Assembly (NCBI GenBank): GCA_946627325.1
Contig: CAMOVK010000005.1
Coordinates: 1 to 64,000, forward strand
Reading direction: 5' to 3'
Origin: an uncultured Prevotella sp.
Lineage (GTDB): Bacteria > Bacteroidota > Bacteroidia > Bacteroidales > Bacteroidaceae
Length of the DNA: 64,000 nt
The position numbers and the translations under genes are program-made. The notes beneath the pieces are model-generated. The model did not search any database. It saw nothing but the letters and a program-made list of their open reading frames with translations, and was not told where the DNA came from. This document shows positions 1 to 10,845 of this stretch, piece after piece (position 1 is the stretch's first letter; each line of letters opens with the position of its first letter).

Positions 1-312
1 TTAGTTTTGAGAAAGCCTTGTCATGTTTAGTTGTCGCTCCCACATGATGATAGTATTTTCAGTTTGTTAATCTCTTTTGCTCATTATGAATGATTTGGCC
101 GTTATTCAGGAGCGAGAACTAAGTAAATAAATACGTATTCTTTTCCTTTATGTCGATGTCTTACTATTGTTCAGACGATACAAATATAATTATTTTTATT
201 GATTGGATATAATCATGTCGTTCATTTTTTATCATTTATAGCTTTACTGTAGATAAGCAAAATGTTAAATAGCGGCCTTATTTCATAAAATGCTCTATGA
301 CCAGCTACTTTC

Positions 313-822
313 CTACTCTTCGTCGAGATACCATTTTGAGTATTCTACGTAGTGTCGAGCATAACTTTCAGCTTGGTCTTCATGTGTCATCTTGATGAAT
401 TTTGCAGGCACTCCGCCCCAAATTTCATGGTCGCCAATCTTTGTGCCACCGAGAACCAACGCCCCAGCGGCAACAACAGAGCCGATACCGACCTCTGCAT
501 TGTCGAGAACGGTTGCTCCCATACCTATTAAACAACCGCGTCTTAACGTGCAAGCGTGAACGGTTGCATTGTGACCAATAGTCACGTCGTCTTCCATAAT
601 CGTTGGTCCGACACGGTTGGTCACATGAACAACTGCTCCATCTTGAACATTACAACGATTTCCCATCGTCACCGGAGCGACGTCGCCGCGTACTACAGCA
701 TTGAACCATACTGAACATTCGTCGCCCATAGTCACTTCTCCGACTATCGCGGCATTCTCACTAAAATAACATTCTTTGCCAAATTTAGGTGTCAGACCTT
801 TGACCGATTTAATTATTGCCAT
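313..822 (-). CDS. gamma-carbonic anhydrase-like / left-handed beta-helix acyltransferase-fold protein (YrdA family)
   Basis: 169 aa hexapeptide-repeat protein; motifs VWFNAVVRGD, NVQDGAVVHV, TIGHNATVHACTL typical of the family. Confidence 0.9.
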   Translation of the reverse strand: MAIIKSVKGLTPKFGKECYFSENAAIVGEVTMGDECSVWFNAVVRGDVAPVTMGNRCNVQDGAVVHVTNRVGPTIMEDDVTIGHNATVHACTLRRGCLIGMGATVLDNAEVGIGSVVAAGALVLGGTKIGDHEIWGGVPAKFIKMTHEDQAESYARHYVEYSKWYLDEE

Positions 823-936
823 GTTTCTATGTATCTATTATTCTTGTTTTTGAATTATTGAAAACCCCTTTTTGTGATTTTATTTCTTTTTGTTTTTGTG
901 ATTATATGACATTCTTTGTCTCATAAGCGTTTGCAT

Positions 937-2109
937 TTATCCATACAACTCTTTGCGTATTCTCTTCAGTCCCTCCATCATTTGACTTCTTGGGCACGCT
1001 ATATTCAGTCGGATAAATCCTTCTCCTGCAGTCTGTCCGTACATTGTTCCGCTGTTGACCATTACCTGAGCGTTAGTCAGCAGTCGTTCAGTCAGTGCGT
1101 CGGATGTCATTCCTGTTGGTCGTATGTCAACCCAAACGAGATACGTTCCTTCGATGTTGGTAGTCTTGAGCAGTGGCATTTCTTTTCTGAAGAATTCCTT
1201 CAGTGCTTTTAGGTTACCATAAAGGTATTCGCAGAGTTGTTCTATCCATTCCCCGCTTTCGTTGTATGCTGCCATAAGTGCTTCTACTCCGAAAGGGTTG
1301 ACATCGCATATTTCGTTGTCGTTGATAGCTCTGTCTATTTTGTTGCGTATCTCCTCGTTGTTGCTAATTATGTTGGCTATTTGCAATCCTGCGGTGTTGA
1401 ACGATTTCGATGGTGAGCAACAGACTACAGCATTGTCCCTACAACTATCAGAAATAGACGCGAAAGGCGTGTATTTTTGTCCAGGCATAACGAGTTCGCA
1501 ATGTATTTCGTCGCTAACTACCATTACTCCTTGTTTTCGACAAATATCGTTCATTCGTTCGAGGTCGTTTTTCGACCACACTTTTCCTGCAGGGTTGTGA
1601 GGGTTGCAGAGAATGAATAGTTTTGCTTTGCTATCGCTGCATGCTTTTTCGAGTTCTTCGAAGTCACATTCGTATTTGATGTCTTTGTCTTCGATGAGTT
1701 TGAGTGGTGCTTCGAGCAGTTCGCATCCGTTGTTTTTTATGGATGAGAAAAAGCAGTTATACACAGGTGTTTGTACCACTACCTTATCGCCTGGCTTTGT
1801 CAATGCTTTTATTATAGCCGATATTGCAGGTACTACTCCAGTGGTGTAGATTATCCACTCTCGGTTTATGGTCCAGTTATGTCGTCGGCTGAACCATTTT
1901 ATTATGCTCTCGTAGTATGCTTCTGGTACTTTTGTGTATCCGAAAATGCCTTGTTCTACTCGTTGTTGCAGTGCTTTTCTGATAGGTTCTGCGACTTGAA
2001 AGTCCATGTCGGCGACCCACATTGGTATGACCTCTTTGTTGGGCATTGTGTCCCATTTGACGCAGTTCGTCTGCCACCTGTTGGTCTGTTTGTCGAAGTT
2101 GTAGTTCAT
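937..2109 (-). CDS. MalY/PatB-family PLP-dependent aminotransferase (cystathionine beta-lyase-like)
   Basis: 390 aa; VIPMWVADMDF, YTTGVVPAISAIIKA, LCNPHNPAGKVW, SPSKSFNTAGLQ motifs. Confidence 0.92.
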   Translation of the reverse strand: MNYNFDKQTNRWQTNCVKWDTMPNKEVIPMWVADMDFQVAEPIRKALQQRVEQGIFGYTKVPEAYYESIIKWFSRRHNWTINREWIIYTTGVVPAISAIIKALTKPGDKVVVQTPVYNCFFSSIKNNGCELLEAPLKLIEDKDIKYECDFEELEKACSDSKAKLFILCNPHNPAGKVWSKNDLERMNDICRKQGVMVVSDEIHCELVMPGQKYTPFASISDSCRDNAVVCCSPSKSFNTAGLQIANIISNNEEIRNKIDRAINDNEICDVNPFGVEALMAAYNESGEWIEQLCEYLYGNLKALKEFFRKEMPLLKTTNIEGTYLVWVDIRPTGMTSDALTERLLTNAQVMVNSGTMYGQTAGEGFIRLNIACPRSQMMEGLKRIRKELYG

Positions 2110-2954
2110 TTCTTGCGTATTATGATTTCGCAGTTGTTTGGTTGTCGCACGTTTTCGTCGATTGTTACTGAACCGATTTGGTCGGCAGTTATTTGTCCGC
2201 TTGTTGGGTTTTTAATGTTTGTTATTGTTCCTCTTATATCTGCTTTTAGTGTAGAGTATTCGAATGCTCTGTCGCAGTCGGCTCCGAACGTGCAGTCTTC
2301 GAGTATGAGGTCGTGCGCGTAGCATAGAGGTTGTTCTCCAGTGATGTGGCATCTGACGAGTTTCAGGTTGTGTGAGTGCCATCCCAGATATTCTCCATTT
2401 AGTTCCGAGTCGTAGATTGTCACGTTTTCCACTTCCCAGAAAGCATCTTTTGTGGTGATTTTAGCATTGTGTATTTCTACGTTTTTCACGTATTGGAACA
2501 CGTATTTTGCATCGCTTATGAGTCCATCGACATAGATATCCTCGCTGAACATGAAAGGGTATGTTCCGTCGTGGAGTTTCAAGTTTTCTACTTTCAGGTT
2601 TTTAATTTTCCAGAATGTTTCGTCAGCGTCGTTTATAACAACGTTTTTTATCGTTAGGTTTTTTTGTTCGCGGAATAGTTTTGGTGCGTTTATTACAGTG
2701 TCTTCCACAATCATATCGTCGCTATACCATATTGCAGAGCGTGAGCCTGGTTCGAATAGGCAGTCTTTAATGATTGACCTATCGACGTGCCAGAATGGGT
2801 ATTTCCCTATGAATTTGCATCCTATGGCTTCTATATCGCTGCAGTGTTTGATTCCCGACTCGCCTTCTGTGATTGTCACGTTGACGAGTCTTGTGTCATG
2901 AATGGCAAACAATGGACGTTCGCCTCCGAAGCTTTGGTCTTTTATTTCTTTCAT
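2106..2954 (-). CDS. DUF3737-family protein (predicted beta-helix)
   Basis: 282 aa repetitive DCxF/ENVTI-type repeats; 4-nt overlap with the downstream MalY-like gene. Confidence 0.8.
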   Translation of the reverse strand: MKEIKDQSFGGERPLFAIHDTRLVNVTITEGESGIKHCSDIEAIGCKFIGKYPFWHVDRSIIKDCLFEPGSRSAIWYSDDMIVEDTVINAPKLFREQKNLTIKNVVINDADETFWKIKNLKVENLKLHDGTYPFMFSEDIYVDGLISDAKYVFQYVKNVEIHNAKITTKDAFWEVENVTIYDSELNGEYLGWHSHNLKLVRCHITGEQPLCYAHDLILEDCTFGADCDRAFEYSTLKADIRGTITNIKNPTSGQITADQIGSVTIDENVRQPNNCEIIIRKK

Positions 2955-3019
2955 ATTTTCTTTTAGTTATATCCCTTATTATTTTTGTTTATGTTATGTA
3001 TGGATTTTTAGTTGTTTAT

Positions 3020-5569
3020 TTAGAGATTTTTTTTCGGATACATAGCGTTCCACCATGCGTCGTCGTCTTTTAGCCACTTAGCGAACCATGCGTATATGGT
3101 TTGTTGCCATTTCATTCGTTTTGAATATTCGTTTATGCCGTGGTTTTCTCCTTCTACTACTACGAGTGCTGTTGGTTTGTTGAGCAGTTTCAGTGCAGTG
3201 TACATCTGCAGGCTTTCTCCTATAGGTACGTTTGTGTCTGCTGTTCCGTGTAGGAATAGTATTGGTGTGTTTATTTTATCGGCATTGAATAGTGGGCTTT
3301 GGTCAACGTATAGGTCTTTTCTTGTCCATGGGTAGCTGTTTGCCATTGATACTTGGCTGTATGAGTATCCCCAATATCCTTCTCCCCAGTAGCTTGTGTG
3401 GTTGCTTATTCCAGCGTGTGATACTGCAGCTGCGAAAATATCGGTTTGTGTTTGCAGGTATTGAGTCATAAATCCTCCGTATGATGCTCCCATACATCCT
3501 ATTTTTTTCTCGTTGACGTATGTGTGTTCTTTGCAGAATTGTTTTGTTCCTTCTATTATGTCTTCTGCTGGTCCTTGTCCTGCAGTATTGACGTGTCGTG
3601 CTGCGAATTCCTGTCCGAATCCCGCGCATCCGCTTGGTTGTAGCACGTACACGATGTATCCTTGTGCTGCGTAAGTGTGGAATGGGTATCTGGTGTCGAA
3701 GTTTCGTGGTACAGGAGAGCATCCACCGTAGTAGTACACTATCATTGGATATTTTTTCGTTTTGTCGAAATGTGGAGGCAGGTAGTATCTTCCGCAGATG
3801 GTGTCGCCTTTAGAGTTGACGAAGTCCCATGCTCGACATTCTCCGAGTGTGGCTTCTTTGAGTCGTCGTGCTGAAGTGTCGTCTTTGATGGTTGGTCGTA
3901 GTGTTTTCAGGTTCAGTTGGTATAGTCGGCTGGCATTATTGGCACTTTCTCCTATTATTGCTGCAGTAGGTGTTGTTTGTGCTATGCTCAAGCTTGTAAT
4001 GACTTCTTCCGGCAGGTTTATTTTTTCTATTTTATAGTTCTTTTTTGTGTTGCATTGGAACAGGTTTACGCAGTCGCGGTCGTTTGCTGTGAAGTATATC
4101 ATTCCGTCGGCTTTGTTCCATAGGAATTGTTCTATTGAAGGGTTGAATTGTCGTGTTATTGGGTTCACTTTTTTTGTTGCAATGTCCATGATGTAGAGTT
4201 GGTAGTCGTACATGCTTGGTGTCATTCCTTCTGGCAGGTTTTTGCCTATTCCTCCGAATGCTTCTGGTGAGCCTTTCACTAAAATTTGTTTTGCGTCGGG
4301 TGAGAACAGTGCGCTTGCTATAAATCCGTCTTTTTCAATGAGCATTTTTTCGGTCATTGTTTCGAGGTCTATCAGCATGATTGATGAGCGTTCAGTTGGT
4401 CGTTCTCCGAGTATGCTTTCGCTGATTGACGCGAGCAGTAGTCGTCCGTCGCTCGATACGTCGTTGATGTATATGTTTCGGTGTCCGTATGTCAGTGGTT
4501 GTTTCAGTCCTGTCTTTGGGTCGAATAAGTACAGGTTGTATCTGTTTCTCCATCCAGGTTGTCGGTCGTCGGGTGTGATGAATTCATGTACGTCGGCATC
4601 GTCTTTTGTTCCTTCGTCCATGTGTGAGAGTATCATTTTGTTGCCGTTAGCTTTTCTGTTTGGCAGTAAATAGAAGTAGTCGTTAGGCATTTGCTCGCTC
4701 ACTGTTTCTCTTTCGCCAGTCAGTGGGTTGCATATTGTCAGTCGTTTTCCTTTAGCTCCGTAGTCGCTTTCGTAGTAAAGGTCTTCGTCTGTGAGCCATG
4801 TTATTTGGTTTGTCGTTGTTGTTATTATGCGGTTTGTCTGCCAGTCAGTCAGTCGGTATGTCCATGTTGCTTTTCCGCTGTTGTCGGTGGTTGACATTAG
4901 GGTTATTGCAAATCGTCCTGATGGTGACAGGCTTACGCTTCTCAGGTGTTCTCCCAACACTACATTATTTATATTATACAGTGATGTTGTATTGTTGTTG
5001 ATTTCTATTTTTGCGCTGTCGGCTGTTGTTAGAGTCACTTTTGCGTATTCTGTTGAGTCGGCTTTGACGAGGCATTTTATAGTTACATTGTGGCTGCCCG
5101 GTGTCAGTCTGACGTCTCTTCCGTCTGAACTTGCTCCGTCGATGGCGAGTCTGTAGGTTGAAAGTCCTTCTACCTTGATTGCTGTTGATGCGTATGTCTC
5201 GTTGTCGATGTTGAATCGTAGCATGTAGATTGCTGCTTTGCTGCTTCCTTTGAGTGGTTCCTCGTCGGTTGACTTTCTGCATTGGCTGAATCCGTCGATA
5301 GTCAGGTCAGAGTCGAGAATGGTCTGAATGTCGAACGTCTGCGATGCAGCATTGGTCGAATCGATCATTATCGGGTAGGCAATTTCTATTGGTCCTGCCT
5401 TCATGAAATGTTTTACTTTGATGTCGGAAGCCCAGATTGTGGCAGTTGAAAACATACACGCCAGAGCGATAGTCAATGCTTTCGGCATGGAGAAGTTGTG
5501 GCTGTTCATGGTAGAAATCGTGTTATTGTGTTTTGAAATTGATTTGCAAAGTAACGATAAATAATTCAT
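3020..5569 (-). CDS. S9 family peptidase (prolyl oligopeptidase / DPP-like), secreted
   Basis: 849 aa; N-terminal signal-like segment; catalytic GASYGGFMT, late HGTADTNVP and GENHGI motifs. Confidence 0.92.
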   Translation of the reverse strand: MNYLSLLCKSISKHNNTISTMNSHNFSMPKALTIALACMFSTATIWASDIKVKHFMKAGPIEIAYPIMIDSTNAASQTFDIQTILDSDLTIDGFSQCRKSTDEEPLKGSSKAAIYMLRFNIDNETYASTAIKVEGLSTYRLAIDGASSDGRDVRLTPGSHNVTIKCLVKADSTEYAKVTLTTADSAKIEINNNTTSLYNINNVVLGEHLRSVSLSPSGRFAITLMSTTDNSGKATWTYRLTDWQTNRIITTTTNQITWLTDEDLYYESDYGAKGKRLTICNPLTGERETVSEQMPNDYFYLLPNRKANGNKMILSHMDEGTKDDADVHEFITPDDRQPGWRNRYNLYLFDPKTGLKQPLTYGHRNIYINDVSSDGRLLLASISESILGERPTERSSIMLIDLETMTEKMLIEKDGFIASALFSPDAKQILVKGSPEAFGGIGKNLPEGMTPSMYDYQLYIMDIATKKVNPITRQFNPSIEQFLWNKADGMIYFTANDRDCVNLFQCNTKKNYKIEKINLPEEVITSLSIAQTTPTAAIIGESANNASRLYQLNLKTLRPTIKDDTSARRLKEATLGECRAWDFVNSKGDTICGRYYLPPHFDKTKKYPMIVYYYGGCSPVPRNFDTRYPFHTYAAQGYIVYVLQPSGCAGFGQEFAARHVNTAGQGPAEDIIEGTKQFCKEHTYVNEKKIGCMGASYGGFMTQYLQTQTDIFAAAVSHAGISNHTSYWGEGYWGYSYSQVSMANSYPWTRKDLYVDQSPLFNADKINTPILFLHGTADTNVPIGESLQMYTALKLLNKPTALVVVEGENHGINEYSKRMKWQQTIYAWFAKWLKDDDAWWNAMYPKKNL

Positions 5570-5665
5570 AAAACATCGCAGAAATGTAGAAAAAAATGTA
5601 ATTTTGCAGCGAATTTTCAGTCAGGCGAAAAGTCCCTCGAAAAGTATATCAATTCCTTTCAATTT

Positions 5666-5748
5666 GGAAAGACCTGCTTTCCGTCGTGGAAAGCATATCT
5701 TTTCGGTTCGGAAAGCATATCTTTCCAACTCGAAAAGCATACCTTTCC
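5666..5748. repeat. 22-nt-period palindromic array, locus A (four units)
   Basis: Units at 5666, 5688, 5710, 5732: GGAAAGACCTGCTTTCC-GTCGT-GGAAAGCATATCTTTTC-GGTTC-GGAAAGCATATCTTTCC-AACTC-GAAAAGCATACCTTTCC. Confidence 0.96.
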
Positions 5749-5826
5749 GAATGGGGTTTGTAACTGATTGATATTCAACAGATAGACGATAAGAAACAGA
5801 TAACAGTCAAAACCATTATTCAGAAT

Positions 5827-7344
5827 ATGACAAACCGACGTGTTCGTGTGCGTTTTGCGCCCAGTCCCACTGGTCCGTTGCATATCGGCGGCGTTCGCAC
5901 AGCGCTCTACAACTACCTCTTTGCTCGCCAGCATGGCGGCGATTTCGTCTTCCGCATTGAAGACACCGACTCTACGCGCTTCGTACCCGGAGCCGAAGAA
6001 TATATCATCGAAGCCTTCCGCTGGCTCGGTATTAAGTTCGACGAAGGAGTATCCTTCGGTGGAAAGTATGGTCCCTACCGTCAGAGCGAGCGCAGGGAAA
6101 TCTATCGTCAATACGTTGACCAACTGCTCGACAGTGGCAAGGCATACCTCGCCTTCGACACCCCAGAGGAGCTCGATGCCAAGCGTAAAGAGACCGACAA
6201 TTTCCAATACGACTCGAAAACCCGCCTCGCGATGCGCAACTCTCTCTCCCTGCCAAAGGAAGAGGTTGACCGACTGATGGCAGACGGTGTGCAATACGTC
6301 GTTCGCTTCAAGGTGGAACCCGGCGAAGAGGTCCTCGTAAACGACATGATACGAGGCGAAGTCGTTGTCAAGAGCGACATCCTCGACGACAAAGTGCTGT
6401 ACAAGAGTGCCGACGAACTGCCAACCTATCACCTCGCCAACATAGTCGATGACCATCTGATGGAAATATCGCACGTCATCAGAGGCGAGGAATGGCTACC
6501 CAGTGCGCCCCTCCACGTCTTACTCTATCGCGCCTTTGGATGGGAAGAAACGATGCCTCAGTTTGCCCATCTGTCGCTACTGCTCAAACCAGAGGGCAAA
6601 GGAAAACTATCGAAGCGCGACGGCGACCGACTCGGATTTCCGGTGTTCCCACTCGAATGGCACGACCCGAAAACCGACGAAGTATCGTCGGGCTATCGCG
6701 AAAGCGGATATTTCCCAGAGGCAGTGGTCAACTTCTTAGCACTGTTAGGATGGAATCCCGGAGGCGAGCAGGAAGTGTTCGCGCTCGACGAATTGGTAAA
6801 ACTCTTCGACATCACACGCTGTCAGAAGGCAGGAGCGCGGTTTGACTATCAGAAAGGACAATGGTTCAACCATGAGTACATCCTTCGCAAGAGTCCCGAA
6901 GAGATAGCACGCTTGTTTGCACCAACCGTTGCCGGCAACGGAATAGAGGAGCCAATGGAGCGAATAGTAGAAGTGGTCAGAATGATGAAAGACCGCGTGT
7001 CATTCGTAAAAGAACTATGGCAACTCTGCTCATTCTTCTTCATCGCACCTACCGAATACGACGAAAAGACAGTGAATAAACGTTGGAAGGAAGACTCGGC
7101 ACGCGAGATGACAGCCCTCGCCGAACTGCTTGAAGGAATCGACGACTTCTCCGTAGAAAATCAAGAACGCATCGTTCACGACTGGATAGAAAAGAACGAG
7201 TTGAAGATGGGCAACATCATGAACGCTTGGCGACTGACCCTCGTGGGCGAAGGCAAAGGACCGGGAATGTTCGACATATCAGCCTTCCTCGGAAAAGAAG
7301 AAACCCTCCGACGAATGCGACGCGCAATAGAAATACTCAAGTAA
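5827..7344 (+). CDS. gltX: glutamate--tRNA ligase
   Basis: 505 aa; [25 protein letters not shown] and KLSKRDG (KMSKS-like) motifs. Confidence 0.97.
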   Translation: MTNRRVRVRFAPSPTGPLHIGGVRTALYNYLFARQHGGDFVFRIEDTDSTRFVPGAEEYIIEAFRWLGIKFDEGVSFGGKYGPYRQSERREIYRQYVDQLLDSGKAYLAFDTPEELDAKRKETDNFQYDSKTRLAMRNSLSLPKEEVDRLMADGVQYVVRFKVEPGEEVLVNDMIRGEVVVKSDILDDKVLYKSADELPTYHLANIVDDHLMEISHVIRGEEWLPSAPLHVLLYRAFGWEETMPQFAHLSLLLKPEGKGKLSKRDGDRLGFPVFPLEWHDPKTDEVSSGYRESGYFPEAVVNFLALLGWNPGGEQEVFALDELVKLFDITRCQKAGARFDYQKGQWFNHEYILRKSPEEIARLFAPTVAGNGIEEPMERIVEVVRMMKDRVSFVKELWQLCSFFFIAPTEYDEKTVNKRWKEDSAREMTALAELLEGIDDFSVENQERIVHDWIEKNELKMGNIMNAWRLTLVGEGKGPGMFDISAFLGKEETLRRMRRAIEILK

Positions 7345-7346
7345 AA

Positions 7347-8582
7347 GTGTACCATTTTATAATATACATATACCAGTTCGGAGTAGCCGTGTATAGCCTT
7401 TTCAACGAAAAGGTAAGGAAAATGTGGCGCGGTGAGCGCGAGGCAGTGAAAACACTCCGACAAAAGGTTGACCCAAATGCCCACTACGCATGGTTTCATG
7501 CTGCATCGCTCGGAGAGTTCGAACAAGGACGTCCGCTGATTGAACAACTCCGACGCTCGCACCCAGAAATGAAGATACTGCTAACGTTCTTCTCGCCATC
7601 GGGATACGAAGTAAGGAAGAACTATGAGGGTGCCGACATCGTATGTTACCTGCCACTCGACACACCAACCAATGCCCGACGCTTCCTCAGAGCCATACGA
7701 CCAGAGGTGGCATTCTTCATCAAATACGAGTTTTGGTTCAACTATCTACACATACTAAAACACAGGAAAGTGCCAGTATATAGTGTGTCGAGCATATTCA
7801 GAGACGACCAAGTCTTTTTCAAGTGGTATGGCAAACAATACGGAAGGGTGCTAAAATGTTTCACTCACTTCTTCGTCCAGAACAAGAAAAGTCAGGAACT
7901 GCTCCACAATATAGGTATCGACTGCGTGACCATTACCGGCGACACCCGCTTCGACCGCGTGCTAAACATACAGCAACAAGCAAAAACACTACCCGCAGTA
8001 GAACGATTCGTACAACGCAATAGTAAACCTACATTCATCGTGGGAAGCAGTTGGGAAGCCGACGAAGACATTTATCTGCCATACTTTGAGCAACGTCCCG
8101 AAGTCAACATCATCATTGCCACTCATGTAGTTAGCAACGACCGACTCGAGCGACTCATGCAACGCCTGCGCAGCTTAGGGCGCAATCCCATCAGATACTC
8201 ACAAGTCGAGAACGAAAAAACAATCGACACCAATGCCGACACATTGCTCATCGATTGCTACGGACTGCTATCAAGCATATACCAATATGCCGATATCGCC
8301 TATGTAGGAGGAGGCTTCGGCGATGGACTGCACAATATTCTCGAAGCAGCAGTATGGGGAAAACCTGTAGTTTTCGGACCAAACAATGCCCGATTCCAAG
8401 AGGCACAAGACATGAAAGCCTGTGGAGGAGGAATGGAAGTGTGCTGCGGAAAATCGTTCAAGCGCACAATTGATATGCTACTCGACAACGAGAGCCAAAG
8501 AAAAACTGCCGGAGAGAAAGCAAAGAATTATGTAGCCCAGCACGCGGGAGCATCACAGCGCATCTTAGATTTTTGTTTCTGA
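7347..8582 (+). CDS. waaA: 3-deoxy-D-manno-octulosonic acid transferase (KdtA/WaaA)
   Basis: HAASLGEFEQGRPLIEQLR, LLTFFSPSGYE, GGGFGDGLHNILEAAVWGKPVVFGPN motifs. Track ORF 7227..8582 is over-extended into gltX; GTG at 7347 is the likely start. Confidence 0.92.
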   Translation: MYHFIIYIYQFGVAVYSLFNEKVRKMWRGEREAVKTLRQKVDPNAHYAWFHAASLGEFEQGRPLIEQLRRSHPEMKILLTFFSPSGYEVRKNYEGADIVCYLPLDTPTNARRFLRAIRPEVAFFIKYEFWFNYLHILKHRKVPVYSVSSIFRDDQVFFKWYGKQYGRVLKCFTHFFVQNKKSQELLHNIGIDCVTITGDTRFDRVLNIQQQAKTLPAVERFVQRNSKPTFIVGSSWEADEDIYLPYFEQRPEVNIIIATHVVSNDRLERLMQRLRSLGRNPIRYSQVENEKTIDTNADTLLIDCYGLLSSIYQYADIAYVGGGFGDGLHNILEAAVWGKPVVFGPNNARFQEAQDMKACGGGMEVCCGKSFKRTIDMLLDNESQRKTAGEKAKNYVAQHAGASQRILDFCF

Positions 8583-9155
8583 CAACTCGTCGCTTAGCAT
8601 ACGAGCAACAGCAGCAGGCACACAGCGAGCCACCGACTTGCCCTCAGCCAATCGAGAACGTATCTGAGTGCTGCTGATGTTTATGCGCTCAACGTCAAGC
8701 ACACCAACATTCAAAGGCAAATCAGCATCGTTTATGGGAAAACCAGTGCGAGGATAGACTATTATACGATAGCGCTCCAAAATTTGTTCGTGGTTTTTCC
8801 AAAGTCCAAAATTATGCCAATTATCAGCCCCGATGAGGAGTGAAAAACTATAATTGGGAAACGACTGTTCAAGGTGTTGCAACGTATTCCAAGTGAACGA
8901 GGGACGCGACAAACCAAATTCAAAGTCAGATGCAACAATTCCTTTATACCTTTCTACAGCCTTTTGCACCATCGCAAAGCGAAAATCGTCGGGCATAAGC
9001 TCCCGATTTTTCTTCAAAGGGTTCTGTGGCGACACCATCAGCCACACCTCGTCGAAGCCAATCCTGTCGCGAGCGGCTTTAGCCAAGCGAAGATGACCAT
9101 AGTGGACGGGGTTGAACGAACCACCAAAGATGCAGATATTCTTATGAACAGGCAT
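8565..9155 (-). CDS. nadD: nicotinate-nucleotide adenylyltransferase
   Basis: IFGGSFNPVHYGHLRLA, LLIGADNWHNFGLWK, ISSTQIRSRL motifs; start at MPVHKN (9155) preferred over the track start 9257. Confidence 0.93.
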   Translation of the reverse strand: MPVHKNICIFGGSFNPVHYGHLRLAKAARDRIGFDEVWLMVSPQNPLKKNRELMPDDFRFAMVQKAVERYKGIVASDFEFGLSRPSFTWNTLQHLEQSFPNYSFSLLIGADNWHNFGLWKNHEQILERYRIIVYPRTGFPINDADLPLNVGVLDVERINISSTQIRSRLAEGKSVARCVPAAVARMLSDELSETKI

Positions 9156-9225
9156 TGAAAGGTTAAAGGTTTGAAAAACTATAGTCTCAGTATAGGAGAT
9201 AGCAACTACACTAATCAGAAGAAAA

Positions 9226-9795
9226 TCATTTGTCGAGAAAATCCTTGACAGCCTCAAATGTGTCTTGCTTAGCTTGCTCCAAGTCGTCGTTGACTATCAC
9301 CTTGTCGAAACGGTTGGCAGCCGACAATTCGTATTCGGCACGCGCTATGCGGTCGGCTATGACTTCGGCAGAGTCGGTACCACGCTTCTCCAGACGTTCA
9401 CGGAGAATTTCTATCGATGGCGGCATGATGAAAATGCTCATCGCACGACTGCCAAAATACTCCTTCAAACGACATCCTCCATTGACATCGACATCGAATA
9501 CTACGGTCTGACCAGCAGCAGACTGACGCTCAACCTGCGACTTCAAAGTGCCGTAGAAACGATCTTTATAAACCTCTTCGTACTCCAAAAACTCATCGTT
9601 TGCTATACGCTGCCGAAACTCTTCGGCTGAAATGAAGAAGTATTCCACTCCGTTGCGCTCCTCGCCACGAGGCTCACGAGAAGTGCAGGAGATAGAAAAT
9701 GCAAGCCGGAGCTCGGGATGAACAGTCATCAGATGTTTGATAATGGTGCTCTTGCCGCTACCACTCGGAGCCGAAAAAATCAATAGTTTGTTCAT
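9226..9795 (-). CDS. gmk: guanylate kinase
   Basis: 189 aa; IFSAPSGSGKSTI P-loop, SCTSREPRGEERNGVEYFF. Confidence 0.97.
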   Translation of the reverse strand: MNKLLIFSAPSGSGKSTIIKHLMTVHPELRLAFSISCTSREPRGEERNGVEYFFISAEEFRQRIANDEFLEYEEVYKDRFYGTLKSQVERQSAAGQTVVFDVDVNGGCRLKEYFGSRAMSIFIMPPSIEILRERLEKRGTDSAEVIADRIARAEYELSAANRFDKVIVNDDLEQAKQDTFEAVKDFLDK

Positions 9796-9798
9796 CTC

Positions 9799-10674
9799 TT
9801 ACAACACATTTAAGACCTGTTCCTTGATTTGCTCGAGTTCATCTTTCATCATCACGACAAGGTTTTGCATCTCAGCGTGGTTGCTTTTCGAACCCGTAGT
9901 GTTGATTTCGCGACCCATCTCCTGAGCGATGAAACCGAGTTTTTTGCCCTGTCCTGGCGAGTCAGCCATCGTCTGGCGGAAATAATCAAGATGGTTGGCA
10001 AGTCGTTGTTTCTCCTCAGAGATATCGAGCTTCTCAATATAATAAATCAGTTCCTGCTCAAGTCGATTGTTATCGTATTTGGCTTCGGGTATCTGCTGAA
10101 GGTTTTCACGCAGTCTCCCCTTGATTTTCTCTACTCGTTCTTGCTCAAACTCCTCGATGTGCTTAAGATAGTTGGCGATGTTTGAAACCTTTTCGTTAAA
10201 CTTTTTTTCAAGGGCTGCACCCTCTTGACGACGGAACTCGCTGAGCTGGCGGAGGGCTTCGCTTATGACCGATTGAGCCACTACCCACTCTTCGTCGTCG
10301 AGCGACTCAGGCTCGTTGTGGAGTATCACATCGGGCAAACGCAATATGGTAGTAAAATAGTCTTGCGGCTCAGGTATGCCGCCATCCTCGACCATCGACC
10401 TAATCTGTTCGTAGTATGCCTTCACAGCAGCTGGATTGATAGGAGTGACAGTTGAGGCAGCGTCTTTCTCTATCCAAAGGGCAAAATCGACCTTGCCACG
10501 AACAACCTCGGAGGCAACCATCTGGCGAATATCCATCTCATGTTCGCGGTAGGACGGAGCCATACGCAACGACAAATCGAGTGATTTACTATTGAGCGAC
10601 TTTACTTCGACGTGGATTTTCTTGTCTTTATACGTTGCTACCGAACTGCCGTAGCCAGTCATAGAGAGAACCAT
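9799..10674 (-). CDS. YicC family endoribonuclease-like protein
   Basis: 291 aa; MVLSMTGYGSS start and ...GREINTTGSKSNHAEM...VVMMKDELEQIKEQVLNVL end diagnostic of YicC. Confidence 0.95.
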   Translation of the reverse strand: MVLSMTGYGSSVATYKDKKIHVEVKSLNSKSLDLSLRMAPSYREHEMDIRQMVASEVVRGKVDFALWIEKDAASTVTPINPAAVKAYYEQIRSMVEDGGIPEPQDYFTTILRLPDVILHNEPESLDDEEWVVAQSVISEALRQLSEFRRQEGAALEKKFNEKVSNIANYLKHIEEFEQERVEKIKGRLRENLQQIPEAKYDNNRLEQELIYYIEKLDISEEKQRLANHLDYFRQTMADSPGQGKKLGFIAQEMGREINTTGSKSNHAEMQNLVVMMKDELEQIKEQVLNVL

Positions 10675-10845
10675 AATAGAGAATGTTTTTCCTTGAAAAA
10701 TAGTGTTTTAGGAACGCGAAAATACGATTAAGTAATCTAATAGCAAAGGAAACAGTCATAAATTTTTCCCTGTTTGAGTATGAATGAGTAACTTTGTCGT
10801 TATAATTGCAATACAGAGAATTAACAAAACAAACGATAAACCAAT

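Noticed and set aside
5659-6474. 271-aa minus-strand ORF overlapping array A and gltX
   Set aside because: Antisense to a certain gltX; open only because of codon composition.
7227-7346. N-terminal extension of the KdtA ORF into gltX
   Set aside because: The upstream 40 codons ([17 protein letters not shown]...) are out-of-frame gltX sequence; GTG 7347 is a better start.
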